Assembly: GCA_046351455.1 (NCBI GenBank)
Contig: JAXLYM010000004.1
Coordinates: 1 to 64,000, forward strand
Length of the DNA: 64,000 nt
Source: JADJRH01 sp046351455
Lineage (GTDB): Bacteria > Myxococcota_A > Polyangia > Polyangiales > Polyangiaceae
Reading direction: 5' to 3'
The notes under the pieces were generated by a model. The model was not told the origin of the DNA. It saw only the letters and a program-made list of their open reading frames with translations, and did not search any database. Numbering within the stretch: the stretch's first letter is position 1; every line of letters begins with the position of its first letter. Made by a program: the position numbers and the translations under genes. Positions 25,759 through 34,712 of this stretch are shown one piece after another.

Positions 25759-27024
25759 ATGTCCGAACAGCCCACCGACTTCGCCGCTCTCCTCGGGATC
25801 GACTGGGCAGATCGCAAACACGACATCTGTCTTCACATCCCCGGCAAAACCGCCTTCGAACGAGGCGTCATCGAGCACCGTCCAGCGGCTCTTCGTGCCT
25901 GGGCAGCGGCTCTCCGTGAGAGATTCGGCGGTCGCCCGATCGCCGTGGCTGTCGAGATGTCGCGGGGCCCGATCGTCTCTGCCCTTCTCGAACACCCGAT
26001 CTTCGTCATCTTCCCGGTCAACCCGGTCACACTGGCCAAGTACCGCCGAGCCTTCACTCCAAGTGGCGCCAAGGATGACCCCACCGACGCCCAGATCGCT
26101 GTCGAGCTGCTGATCCGTCACCGCGACAAGCTCACGCCCCTTCGCCAGGAAAGCGCCAACATGCGCATGTTGCAGCGCCTGGTGGAGCGCCGCCGGGGGT
26201 TCGTGCACGACCGGGTTCGGATCACCAACCGGATGATCGCGTCCCTCAAGGAGTACTTCCCTCAAGTCGTGGAGTGGTTTGGTCACAAGGACACAGCCGT
26301 CTTCGCCGACTTTCTGGAGCGCTGGCCCACCCTCCCGTCCGCACAGCGAGTCACGGACAAGACGCTTCTCGCCTTCTTCCATGCGCACCACGTGGTCCGT
26401 CCGTCCGCGATCCAGCGTCGAATCGAAGCCATCCGGACGGAAGTCCCCCTCACGACAGACCCGGCTGTCATCGTTCCGGCAAAACTCACCGTCGAGCTTC
26501 TTCTGCCTCAGCTTCGAGCTGTGACGGAGGCTGTTCAGCGCCTCGACGAGGAGATCCAGACTCTGTGTGTCCAGTTCGCCGACTACGACCTTTTCCGCCA
26601 CCTGCCGGGCGCAGGGCCGGTCTTCTCGTCGAGGTTGCTCGCGGCCTTTGGCGAGATGCGAGACCGCTTCGCCGACGCTGCGGCGCTCCAACGCTACGCG
26701 GGAGTCGCCCCGGTGACGGAGCGCAGCGGCAAGAAGAACTGGGTGCACTGGCGCTACGCCTCTTCGACCTTCGTGCGCCAGACGTTCGTCGAGTGGTCTG
26801 CCGAGAGCCTCACCAAGTCTTTCTGGGCGCGCCAGTTCTACGACCAGCACCGCGCCAAGGGAGCCTCTCGGAACGCCACCCTCCGAGCGCTTGCGTTCAA
26901 GTGGATTCGCATCCTGTTCCGATGCTGGGTGTCCGGCCGCCCCTACGACGAGTCGACGTACCTCTCCGCCCTCCAGAAGCGCCACGCGCCGCTGCTCCAG
27001 TTCGCTGCGAAGGCGGAGAGCTGA
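25759..27024 (+). CDS. IS110-family transposase (DEDD recombinase)
   Basis: This 421-residue transposase appears complete. The RuvC-like N-terminal domain carries the four acidic positions expected of the DEDD family: D15 in LLGIDWADRKHD, E66 in AVAVEMSRGP, and D107 and D110 in KDDPTDAQIA. The C-terminal Transposase_20 part (about 290-400) has RHLPGAGPVFSSRLLAAFGE and ERSGKK, where S323 is the candidate nucleophile. ATG 25759 has a perfect AAGGAG ribosome site. With its leader RNA it should catalyse RNA-guided insertion and excision. No frameshift or stop is seen, so the element may still be active. Confidence 0.93.
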   Translation: MSEQPTDFAALLGIDWADRKHDICLHIPGKTAFERGVIEHRPAALRAWAAALRERFGGRPIAVAVEMSRGPIVSALLEHPIFVIFPVNPVTLAKYRRAFTPSGAKDDPTDAQIAVELLIRHRDKLTPLRQESANMRMLQRLVERRRGFVHDRVRITNRMIASLKEYFPQVVEWFGHKDTAVFADFLERWPTLPSAQRVTDKTLLAFFHAHHVVRPSAIQRRIEAIRTEVPLTTDPAVIVPAKLTVELLLPQLRAVTEAVQRLDEEIQTLCVQFADYDLFRHLPGAGPVFSSRLLAAFGEMRDRFADAAALQRYAGVAPVTERSGKKNWVHWRYASSTFVRQTFVEWSAESLTKSFWARQFYDQHRAKGASRNATLRALAFKWIRILFRCWVSGRPYDESTYLSALQKRHAPLLQFAAKAES

Positions 27025-27042
27025 TTTCACTTGTCGTCGTCC

Positions 27043-27393
27043 TCAGGGCGTGATGTGGTTCGACACGGGGCTGCCGTATACGATAATGTCCCCAGGTAGC
27101 ACACACTCAGGCAGGAGAGGTCCGCCCGGAAGAAGGCGCTTCTGGTCGCGCTTATCTATTAAGCAGTATGAGTGGAACCATGGGAGAAGATCTGAGAATA
27201 CGTGCGGATCTACATTGCCCGCAACCCGTCCAACAGCGATAGCGTCCGCATAGATATTGCCGCGGAATGAGACGGGCGTGTACCTCGTCGCCGATGAGCG
27301 GTGAAGCGCGCTCGCCGTGACGGCGAACGGGTAGCGACCGGGAATACCGCGGTACGATTCGAGCCCATGTTTCACAAAGTAAACTGATGTCAT
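27043..27393 (-). CDS. Orphan small protein right of the IS110 element
   Basis: This 116-residue frame begins MTSVYFVKHGLESYRGIPGR and ends GDIIVYGSPVSNHITP. It has balanced residue use and lower GC than core genes, so it looks like an acquired coding sequence. It stops within 20 bp of the transposase gene, so its C-terminus may have been cut by the insertion. No family recognised. It runs in the same direction as the orphan at 25042-25401, on the other side of the element. Confidence 0.5.
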   Translation of the reverse strand: MTSVYFVKHGLESYRGIPGRYPFAVTASALHRSSATRYTPVSFRGNIYADAIAVGRVAGNVDPHVFSDLLPWFHSYCLIDKRDQKRLLPGGPLLPECVLPGDIIVYGSPVSNHITP

Positions 27394-27472
27394 CGTATGC
27401 GCTCGTTTCTCGCCTGCCCAACAGGTGACAGGCGGGTCCCGGTCACATCTTTGTTTCTCGCGGCGATGCAGT

Positions 27473-29227
27473 TCAATGGCTCGGGGCGTCCTTCTCCAGA
27501 TAGATATCCATGTCCTCCACCGTCTTGTAGAGCTTGTATTTCTGGAGGAACACATAGAAATCCCAGAAGTCGTACATCGTGTCTGCCGAGTCGATCGCGT
27601 CCCCCGTCACCATCGGGAACACGTCGCGGTGCTCCACCACGACGGCGGACGGCGGGTGCTCCGCGAGGTCCCGTAGCAACGTGGCGCGCATTCCGGCCTT
27701 TGCCCAGGCCACGCGCTGCGGCACGTTGTAGAGGAAACGGCTCGCAGGGCGCCTGTCGGCCTGGTCGTAAATGACAGGCTCGAAGCCCCACACGAACACC
27801 GGGCGGTCCTTCGGGGTCGTCTCGTTCAGGATGCGCGCGACTTCGCGGTTCGCGCCCGCGCTCACGTCCGCGATCGTGGCCAGTTTGTCGATGCCCTCCT
27901 GATCGCGCAGGCCGCCCACCAAGAAGCCGACTCGCTTCTTGCAACGGACCATGAACGAGTCCTCCGTGTCCTTCGTGCCCGAACGGCCGAAGCAGGAGGC
28001 CACGAAGATCACCACGAACGCCGCGATTCCCGCCTTGTGCATCCGCGTCAGTCGCACGCGCAGCTTCTCGAAGCCGACGCCTGCGAGCAAGGCTGTCAGC
28101 GGCCACGTGGCGCCGTAATGGTACGGGAAGAACTTCGCCTGCATCGTCACGCCGACGAGGTGCAAGGCGATGATGCCCGCCACCAGGAGCGCAAAGGGCT
28201 TCTCGCGCTTCTCCATGCCGAAGCCGAGCGCGAACAGGACGCCGACCGAGAGGGCGCTGCAATAACAGGTCAGCCACTCGATGAAGCTCCAATAAAACAT
28301 GCCCCCGATCGTGGAGCCCTCCCAGCCGAGCTTCGTGTAATGCGGGGTGAAGACGAACAGCACCTCGTACAGGTCGTGCAACGCGCCGCGCGCGCCGAAC
28401 CACAACGCACACAGCACCATCGGAGTCGCGCCGCCCGCCGCCACCCACAAACCCGGGCGCACCGCCGCCATCCAGCGCTCGCGCCGCGGCGTCGTGCTGG
28501 GCCGTCCATGGTACTCGAAGTGCGCCAGATACAGCGCCAAGAGCGCGCCACCACCCGCGAGCGGCGGCTTCAAAAGGCCCGCCAAACCGAACAGGACACC
28601 TGCGAGATAGATGTTTCGCTTCGTGCCGACCGGCTTTTCCGGCGACGGCGTCGCGAGGAGCAACGCGAAAATAGTGATGTAACCGCCGAACGACTCGGGC
28701 TGGGCCGTGTGCCAGAAATCGAGCTGCGCGTGCGCCAGGACCGCGAGGGCCGCCGCGAAGAAGCCCGCCATCCGGGAGTTGAAGAAGCGCTCGGACAGAC
28801 GGATGAGGCCCCAGCACGTGCCGAGGAGGCCAATCACCTCCAGCACGCGAATGCCCACCTGCGACGAGCCGAAGAACAAGCGCGCGATCGCGTAGATGAC
28901 GAAGATCCCCGGCGGCTTGAAGTCCCACGCGTCGCGATACGGCATCTTCCCGCGGACCAAGGCGTCCGCCACCATCGCGTAAATGCCCTGATCTCGGCCG
29001 TAACCGAACATCAGGATCTGCACGCACAAGAACGCGATGCCCGCGATGCACACGCCCATCAGCGCGCGCTCGACGACGCGGGATCCCTCGGTCTTCGTCG
29101 CCTTTCCAGAGACGGGGGGCGACGGACTGGCCTCCTCCGCGGGCGACGGACTGGCCTCCTCCGCGAGCGACGGACTTTCACCCTCCGCGCCGATCGATTC
29201 CTGCGCCGGACTTCCGGGAGAAGACAT
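27473..29227 (-). CDS. GT39/ArnT-like polytopic membrane glycosyltransferase
   Basis: This 584-residue membrane protein resembles the GT-C superfamily (PMT/ArnT type), which moves sugars from polyprenyl phosphates onto envelope molecules. After a Ser/Pro/Glu-rich cytoplasmic tail, about eleven hydrophobic segments follow. The first periplasmic loop holds YGRDQGIYAMVADALVRGKM and YRDAWDFKPPG, where the acidic residues would be catalytic in this family. A soluble part (about 430-584) ends the protein. It is the last gene of the LolA-RluA-PRPP operon, 12 bp after the PRPP-like gene. Donor and acceptor are unknown. Confidence 0.78.
   Translation of the reverse strand: MSSPGSPAQESIGAEGESPSLAEEASPSPAEEASPSPPVSGKATKTEGSRVVERALMGVCIAGIAFLCVQILMFGYGRDQGIYAMVADALVRGKMPYRDAWDFKPPGIFVIYAIARLFFGSSQVGIRVLEVIGLLGTCWGLIRLSERFFNSRMAGFFAAALAVLAHAQLDFWHTAQPESFGGYITIFALLLATPSPEKPVGTKRNIYLAGVLFGLAGLLKPPLAGGGALLALYLAHFEYHGRPSTTPRRERWMAAVRPGLWVAAGGATPMVLCALWFGARGALHDLYEVLFVFTPHYTKLGWEGSTIGGMFYWSFIEWLTCYCSALSVGVLFALGFGMEKREKPFALLVAGIIALHLVGVTMQAKFFPYHYGATWPLTALLAGVGFEKLRVRLTRMHKAGIAAFVVIFVASCFGRSGTKDTEDSFMVRCKKRVGFLVGGLRDQEGIDKLATIADVSAGANREVARILNETTPKDRPVFVWGFEPVIYDQADRRPASRFLYNVPQRVAWAKAGMRATLLRDLAEHPPSAVVVEHRDVFPMVTGDAIDSADTMYDFWDFYVFLQKYKLYKTVEDMDIYLEKDAPSH
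29119..29176. repeat. 24-bp direct repeat, 2.4 copies, in the GT39-like gene
   Basis: Units at 29119-29142 and 29143-29166 differ by at most one base and a partial third follows. They encode the repeated AEEASPSP tail at the N-terminus of the membrane protein. Confidence 0.8.
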
Positions 29228-29239
29228 GCTTGTTGCCTC

Positions 29240-30166
29240 TCAGCTACGCGCGAGCGCAGGAACGAGGAGATCCGCCACCGGGGCCACGATCTGGTCCCTC
29301 GCGGTGAGCGGCTGACTGCCAGGGTGGGAGTCGGAGCCGTTGATGGTCTCGAACACGCCCGCTCCGAGGAGCTTGTCCAGCGAGGCGCCCGGCAACACCA
29401 GGTGCGTCGCCACGGCGTGGACCTTCGTGGCGCCCGCTTGCAAATAGGCCCTGCCCGCCTGAAGGAGCGACGAGCCGGTGCGGATCATGTCGTCGTACAC
29501 CATCACCTCGTGGCCGCGGACATCCGCGTTGATGCCGGTCAATGCGATGTTGCCCGTCAGCGGGTCCCGCTTCTTGTAGACGAACGCCGGCTCCACGCCG
29601 AGGCCGCCCGCCAGGCTCTGCACCCACTTCGCGCGGCCCGCGTCCGTCGCGCCGAGCACGAACTTGCGGTCTCCCATCACCTGCTTGATGACCTTCGTCA
29701 CGAGCGGCGCACCATAAAGGTGATGCGTCACGTGGCCGTCGCCGAAGTAGAACTCGATACCATCGGTGTGCAGGTCGAAGAGGAACACCCTCGATCCGGC
29801 CTCGCACGGGGGGATCGACGAGATGAGGCGCGCGCGCGTGCGGGCCGTCACCACCTCTCCCGGACGGGTGGCGCGCTCCATCGTGCTGTATCCGAAATAA
29901 GGCATCACGATCGAGAGCGAACGGGCGCCGGCGCGGGAGATCGCACAGCCGAGGTCGTAGAGCTCCAGCCAGTCGAGGTCCGTCGGCGTCCCACCCAGCA
30001 GCACCACGTCGCGCGCCCATGGGTCCGTCGCGATGCGGAGATAACGCTCGCCGTCGGGGAAGGTCTTGCGCTCGATCTGGCCCTCTTCGAAATCGCCGGC
30101 CATGAGGAATCGAGGGGCCATGTACGCGTAGGACGCGATCGTGAAGAGGAGTTTTTTCATTGTCAT
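29240..30166 (-). CDS. Ribose-phosphate pyrophosphokinase-like protein
   Basis: This 308-residue cytoplasmic protein matches the PRPP-synthetase fold: an N-terminal half with FEEGQIERKTFPDGERYLRI and MPYFGYSTMERATRPGE (the family usually has KDR...R in this region), the metal/ATP stretch LFDLHTDGIEFYF, and the PRPP loop VMVYDDMIRTGSSLLQAG near residue 220. The catalytic-loop basic residues YKKRDP are present. It is slightly shorter than typical Prs (about 315). The reaction would be ribose-5-phosphate plus ATP to PRPP, for nucleotide synthesis. Sequence is rather diverged, so a non-canonical paralogue is possible. ATG 30166 follows the RluA-RlmI stop by 7 bp; ATG 30160 is an alternative. Confidence 0.8.
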   Translation of the reverse strand: MTMKKLLFTIASYAYMAPRFLMAGDFEEGQIERKTFPDGERYLRIATDPWARDVVLLGGTPTDLDWLELYDLGCAISRAGARSLSIVMPYFGYSTMERATRPGEVVTARTRARLISSIPPCEAGSRVFLFDLHTDGIEFYFGDGHVTHHLYGAPLVTKVIKQVMGDRKFVLGATDAGRAKWVQSLAGGLGVEPAFVYKKRDPLTGNIALTGINADVRGHEVMVYDDMIRTGSSLLQAGRAYLQAGATKVHAVATHLVLPGASLDKLLGAGVFETINGSDSHPGSQPLTARDQIVAPVADLLVPALARS

Positions 30167-30173
30167 GGGGCTT

Positions 30174-31874
30174 TCATGCCTGTCCGACGGTGACGAGGAC
30201 GCTCTTCATGGCAGGCTCCGAGCCGGGCTCGGGCGGGAAATCGAGAGATCCGGGCAGATCCTTCACTTGCCAGAGATCGCGGCCCCCGTCACGCGCGGCG
30301 TCGTGGATCGCGCGACGGAGTCTGTTCCGGGAAATGCCACGGTGATTCGTGGAAGCGAGCAGTCGGCCGCCCGGCGCGACGATCCGCAAGGCCAGGGACA
30401 GCACCGCTCCGAGGTCGTCCTTCGCGGAGAACGTCGAGGTCTTTGTCGTCGCGAAGCTCGGCGGATCCAGCACCACGACGTCGAAGCGCTCGCCGCGCTT
30501 GACCGCGCTCTTCAGCCACAAGAGGGCGTCGACATCCACCATCGTGTGGTCCTTTTCCGGCGCTCCGAGCAGCTCCAGGTTCTTGCGGGCGCGCGCGAGC
30601 GGGGCCGCCGCGACGTCGACCGTCACCGTGCGGACCGCGCCGCCCGCCGCCGCGGCCACCGTGAAGGCACCTGTATACGCGAAGAGGTTGCACATCGTGG
30701 CGCCGCCGGAGAGCTCGCGGATCCGGCGGCGATTGTCGCGCTGATCGACGAAGAGGCCCGTCTGCAGGCCGTCGCCGAGGCGCACGTGGTACGAGAGACC
30801 GCTCTCGCGAACGAGGAATTCGTCCGGCGCCGCCGACCCGCGGACTGGCACCTTCGGACAGCGGGCCTCGCGCTCGGCGTCGCTCACCACGCGGGCCTGG
30901 CGCGGGCGGTTCTTGAGATAGACGCCCTCCGGTCCGAGGGCGAACGCGGCGTCCAGAATGGCCTCCTGGCACGCTTCGGCTTCGGGGCTGACGAGGGAGA
31001 CGACGAGCCAGCGGTCGTAGAGGTCCATCTGCACGCCGGGCACGTCGTCGCCGCCGGAATTCGCGATGCGGAACGCGGTCGTCGCGGGCGCCCCATCCTC
31101 GGCCTTCGCGCGGAACAGGCCGGTTCGCTTCCACGCGGCGATGCGGAGTCGGTCCTCGATCTCGCGCGCGGTCGTCGGGAGGGCCGTATCGCCGTTCACC
31201 CACCTTTGAAAAGGCGCCGGCACACCGGCGGTCACCGAGAAGCGCTGTCCGCTCGTCGGGTGCTTCAGCGACAAGGTCTTCGCGTGCAACAAGAGCCGCG
31301 GGGCCGGCGGGCCGCCGTAGAGATCGTCCCCGGCGACAGGCATGTTCGCGTGCGCGAGCTGCGCCCGGATCTGGTGCGTGCGGCCGGTCTCGGGCGTCAC
31401 GGCCAACAAGGCACGATCGCCGCTCCGCTCCAGCACACGATAATGCGTCACCGCCTCCTGCGACGCGCCGCGCGGCTTCTTCGGGTGGACGGAGACGACT
31501 CCGCCCTTCTCCTTCACCAAAAAGCCGCGGAGAGTGCCTTTCTGCGGGGCCCCGCGAGGCAACGAGACGGCCGCGACATAGGCCTTCTCGACGCGGCGCG
31601 ACTCGAATTCGGCGGCGAGCGCGCGGTTCACCTCGGGGCGGCGCGCGAACAGGAGGACGCCGGACGTGTCCTTGTCGAGCCGCTGGTGGATGCCCAGATA
31701 GTCCCGCTCGCCGCGCTCTTTCAGGTAGCCGGACAGGCGCGCGACCGCGTGATCCGTGTCTTCGGGCGTGACTTCGTGCGTGGAGAGGCCGGAGGGCTTG
31801 TCGATCACGATGACGTCGCCGTCGTCGCGGAGCACCCATTCCGGACGGAAGAGGGGGAACAGATCGCCGATCAC
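30174..31874 (-). CDS. Fused RluA-type pseudouridine synthase and RlmI-type RNA methyltransferase
   Basis: This 566-residue protein joins two RNA-modification enzymes. Residues about 1-230 are an RluA-family pseudouridine synthase with the catalytic motif HQRLDKDTSGVLLFAR (Asp nucleophile) and the later GRTHQIRAQLAH. Residues about 235-566 resemble the SAM-dependent m5C methyltransferases of the RlmI family: YHVRLGDGLQTGLFVDQRDN, NLFAYTGAFTVAAAAGG (SAM loop) and VVVLDPPSFATTKTS. The target rRNA bases are not known. Start is GTG 31874, 7 bp after the LolA-like stop. A fusion, not a frameshift artefact: the frame is continuous. Confidence 0.88.
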   Translation of the reverse strand: MIGDLFPLFRPEWVLRDDGDVIVIDKPSGLSTHEVTPEDTDHAVARLSGYLKERGERDYLGIHQRLDKDTSGVLLFARRPEVNRALAAEFESRRVEKAYVAAVSLPRGAPQKGTLRGFLVKEKGGVVSVHPKKPRGASQEAVTHYRVLERSGDRALLAVTPETGRTHQIRAQLAHANMPVAGDDLYGGPPAPRLLLHAKTLSLKHPTSGQRFSVTAGVPAPFQRWVNGDTALPTTAREIEDRLRIAAWKRTGLFRAKAEDGAPATTAFRIANSGGDDVPGVQMDLYDRWLVVSLVSPEAEACQEAILDAAFALGPEGVYLKNRPRQARVVSDAEREARCPKVPVRGSAAPDEFLVRESGLSYHVRLGDGLQTGLFVDQRDNRRRIRELSGGATMCNLFAYTGAFTVAAAAGGAVRTVTVDVAAAPLARARKNLELLGAPEKDHTMVDVDALLWLKSAVKRGERFDVVVLDPPSFATTKTSTFSAKDDLGAVLSLALRIVAPGGRLLASTNHRGISRNRLRRAIHDAARDGGRDLWQVKDLPGSLDFPPEPGSEPAMKSVLVTVGQA

Positions 31875-31881
31875 GAAGCGG

Positions 31882-32853
31882 TCAGTTCTTGGTGATGTTC
31901 GTCCCGGCCGGCGGCGTGAACTCCCACTCCGTCGCGGGGATCGAGGCCGGGAACGAGGCCTCGGTGAAGTCGAATCGGTTCTTGTTGCCCTGCGCGTCGA
32001 TGATCACGATGCGCTCGATGCAACCCGCGTCGCCCTTCTCCAGAAGGTCCTTGTTGATGTAGAACATGACCGAGTCGTACGCGGCCGTCGCGGTGCGCGG
32101 CTTTCCGATGATCACGTATCCACCCTTGTAGTCGGCCTTCGTGTTGAAGGTGAAGCTCATGGTCTTGAGCAGACCATCCATGAAGAACGAGAGTCCGCCA
32201 GCCATGGAGTTGGTGCCGACCGGGCTCTCGAACATCTGGCTGTCCTCCGCGACATAGGCCTTGAAGGTCTTGCCGTCGGAGACCATGCGGTTCTTGTTCG
32301 GGGCGTCGTACTTGAAAGAGGCCTTGTTCGGGCGCTCGATGAACGCGACGCCCGTCGACTCCTTCTTGGTGCCGCTCACCTTCTGTTCGAGCTTCTGCTT
32401 GAACTTCGCGGTGAAGTCCTTCTTCGGCGCGAACACCTGATCGACCTTCTGCGCGATCGCGTCGGCGGATCCCTCCGCGGGCGGCGCGATCGTGACGGCG
32501 GTGGCGCTCGGCGCGGCGCTGGAGCTCGCTTCGGCGCTGGGCGCGATCGGCGTCGTGGAGTGCGTGCTCTTCGGCTTCGCGGTCGGCTTCGTCGACGCCA
32601 CCGGAGCTGCGGTCGCGGTCGCCGTCGCGCTCGCCGTCGCGGTGGGCTCCGCCGTCGCCGTCGCGGTCGGCTCCGCGGTCGCCGTCGCCGTTGCGGTCGC
32701 CGTCGCGGTCGCCGTCGCCGTTACCGTCGCGGTCGCCGCTGCGGTGGTCGCTGCGGGCGCAGGATCCGGAGTGGCCTTCTCACCACAGGCGGGCAGCGCG
32801 ATCGGGAGAACGATCGCGATCGCGAACAGGCGGCGCATCGAACCGAGCTTCAT
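31882..32853 (-). CDS. LolA-like outer-membrane lipoprotein carrier, itself a lipoprotein
   Basis: This 323-residue protein has a signal MRRLFAIAIVLPIALPAC with a lipobox Cys, a long Thr/Ala/Pro low-complexity linker (about 30-130), and a C-terminal LolA-type half-barrel (about 140-323: FTAKFKQKLEQK, STGVAFIERPNKASFKY, DGKTFKAYVAEDSQMFES, EWEFTPPAG). Canonical LolA is soluble and about 200 residues, so the lipid anchor and the linker are unusual. It would carry lipoproteins across the periplasm. It is the first gene of a four-gene minus-strand operon. ATG 32838 is an alternative start. Confidence 0.8.
   Translation of the reverse strand: MKLGSMRRLFAIAIVLPIALPACGEKATPDPAPAATTAAATATVTATATATATATATATAEPTATATAEPTATASATATATAAPVASTKPTAKPKSTHSTTPIAPSAEASSSAAPSATAVTIAPPAEGSADAIAQKVDQVFAPKKDFTAKFKQKLEQKVSGTKKESTGVAFIERPNKASFKYDAPNKNRMVSDGKTFKAYVAEDSQMFESPVGTNSMAGGLSFFMDGLLKTMSFTFNTKADYKGGYVIIGKPRTATAAYDSVMFYINKDLLEKGDAGCIERIVIIDAQGNKNRFDFTEASFPASIPATEWEFTPPAGTNITKN
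32611..32747. repeat. Hexanucleotide low-complexity tract coding Thr-Ala linker
   Basis: Repeated GTCGCG/GTCGCC-type hexamers run for about 135 bp and encode the alternating Thr-Ala linker of the LolA-like protein. Likely slippage-prone. Confidence 0.8.
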
Positions 32854-32934
32854 GCGCGGAGGGCTAGCACGACGGAGCCCGCGCAGGAAAAGAAGCACAA
32901 CGCGAGCGCGCACCGACCGCCATTGGGAGTACGT

Positions 32935-34527
32935 TTGCGCCCGCTCGTGGAACGGTCCCTCGCTCGCAGATGCGCGCTCGTCGTCGCGGCCCCGCTCGCC
33001 GCGACGCTCGTGTGCGCGTGCAGCTCGGAGGCGGATCCGCCGGGCCGGCAAGTCGGCGCGCGCCTCGTGAAGCCGCTCGCGCCCGCGCCCACGCTCGACC
33101 TCGACGCAGGAGTACCCGCGCCCTCCGCGGATCCGAGCGCCGCGCCGGACGATCCCGAGGAGCGCGAAGAAGCCTTGGATCCAAGCGGTCCGCGGCTCGT
33201 CGCGATCGCGATGGAGACGTACGTGCAGGCGCGGCCGTCGCACCGATCGACGCGCCTCGGGTACCTGCGCGCGGGGGCCTCCGTGGTGCGCGCGCCGTCG
33301 TCTTCGGGCAACGACGGGTGCACCGGCGGGTGGTACCGGATCGCGCCGCGAGGCTACGTTTGCGCGGGAAAGAGCGCGTCCCTCGAAGCGAACGATCCGA
33401 TCGCGCAGGCCGCCGTCCCCGGCGCGCACCGCGGCGATCCGTACCCGTACCGCTACGTGATCTCGCGCAGCCCGCCGCCGCAGCTCTACGTGCGGCTGCC
33501 CTCCGTCGACGATCAGCACCACGTCGAAGGCCGCTCCGAAGGCGGCGCCGCGATGAACGAGTGGGCGCGCGCCGAGCTGAAATGGCTGGGGCCCGCGGAT
33601 CCGATCTCCGACTTCTTGCAGAGCGGGCGCGATCTTCCGAAGCCGTTCGGCGCGGAGGAGCGCGTGCGCTTCCCGCTCCATCGAGGCCGCGCGAAGCCGA
33701 AATCGGCCTTCGGCGTGATGGCGACGTACGAGTGGACGGGGCGTCGTTTCGGCCTCACGACCGAGCTGGATCTGATCCCGATCGATCGCACGCACGTGGT
33801 CCGTCCGTCGCGCATGCACGGGTTCACGCTCGGCGCATCCGGCGCGCCCGCGTTCGTCATGCACGGCGGCGCGAAGGCGTACGAGCGCGTCGCACCCGGG
33901 AAGTTCAAGCCCGCGGGGCTCGCGGAGTACCGCTCCGGCTGGGTGCTCACGGGCAAGGGCGACGGCGTCACGCTCGAAGAGGCGCAGCGCGGCGGCGCTC
34001 CGAGCGGCTACCTGGAGACGACCGCGGGCGTGTGGCTCCCGGCGCAAGGCCTCCGCGTCGGCGTGCTCGGCGTCGACACGTGGGGCTTCGCGAAGAAGGG
34101 GAAGAAGTGGATCGACGTCTCGATCGATCGGCAGATCTTGATCGCGTACGAGGGCGAGCGGCCCGTGTACGCGACGCTCGTCTCCACCGGGCGCGGCAAG
34201 ACAGGCGATCCGAAGACGACGTCCGCCACGGTGCAGGGCGTGTTCTTCGTGCAGTCGAAGCACGTCTCCACGACCATGGATGGCAGCGGCGGCGCGACGT
34301 CGCACGACCTGCACGACGTGCCGTACGTGCAATATTTCCAGGGGAACTACGCGCTCCACGGCGCCTACTGGCACGACGAGTACGGCAAGGTGATGTCGAG
34401 CGGCTGCGTGAACCTCGCGCCCGCGGACGCGGCGTGGCTGTTCGAATGGACCGATCCGGTGGTGCCCGTGGGGTGGCACGGCGCCTCGAACCCGGCCGGC
34501 GGCACCTTGATCTACGTTCACCCCTAG
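32935..34527 (+). CDS. L,D-transpeptidase (YkuD family) with N-terminal lipoprotein-like signal
   Basis: This 530-residue envelope enzyme probably makes 3-3 peptidoglycan crosslinks or attaches proteins to peptidoglycan. The N-terminus (ALVVAAPLAATLVCACSS) looks like an export signal with an imperfect lipobox. An SH3-like segment (about 85-155, GYLRAGASVVRAP, WYRIAPRGYVCAG) precedes the catalytic YkuD domain (about 375-525), with HGAYWHDEYGKVMSSGCVNL holding the His and nucleophile Cys. I used TTG 32935 because GGGAG lies five bases upstream; GTG 32947 is the alternative. It diverges from the LolA operon and lies just upstream of triad copy B. Confidence 0.85.
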   Translation: MRPLVERSLARRCALVVAAPLAATLVCACSSEADPPGRQVGARLVKPLAPAPTLDLDAGVPAPSADPSAAPDDPEEREEALDPSGPRLVAIAMETYVQARPSHRSTRLGYLRAGASVVRAPSSSGNDGCTGGWYRIAPRGYVCAGKSASLEANDPIAQAAVPGAHRGDPYPYRYVISRSPPPQLYVRLPSVDDQHHVEGRSEGGAAMNEWARAELKWLGPADPISDFLQSGRDLPKPFGAEERVRFPLHRGRAKPKSAFGVMATYEWTGRRFGLTTELDLIPIDRTHVVRPSRMHGFTLGASGAPAFVMHGGAKAYERVAPGKFKPAGLAEYRSGWVLTGKGDGVTLEEAQRGGAPSGYLETTAGVWLPAQGLRVGVLGVDTWGFAKKGKKWIDVSIDRQILIAYEGERPVYATLVSTGRGKTGDPKTTSATVQGVFFVQSKHVSTTMDGSGGATSHDLHDVPYVQYFQGNYALHGAYWHDEYGKVMSSGCVNLAPADAAWLFEWTDPVVPVGWHGASNPAGGTLIYVHP

Positions 34528-34712
34528 CGAACCCAATGAATCGCGCGGGCGCGGGCGGCGCGTCCGATCCTCTTCGAGCGGCGGTTCTCGATTGGCGGCG
34601 CTGCATTTTTGGCCGCACCTCCCCTTCTCTGGGGGATACTGCGCTTGGGCCGGCGGACGCGCCTGCCCCTCTCCAGGATCGCGTTCGCATCCCACGACCG
34701 GAGCCCGTTCCG

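Larger units (their letters stand above)
25440..27042 (+). mobile_element. IS110-family insertion sequence (limits approximate)
   Basis: The element comprises a structured noncoding leader and one transposase gene. IS110 elements lack terminal inverted repeats and usually leave no target duplication, so the ends cannot be fixed from one copy; the stated limits are the edges of the flanking orphan genes. It sits between two small minus-strand genes of unusual composition. Confidence 0.7.

Noticed and set aside
25414..27030. 538-codon minus-strand frame over the transposase
   Set aside because: Runs opposite the whole IS110 transposase, whose DEDD motifs and ribosome site prove the plus strand is coding.
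25402..27042. Terminal inverted repeats of the insertion sequence
   Set aside because: None could be seen, which is expected for IS110.
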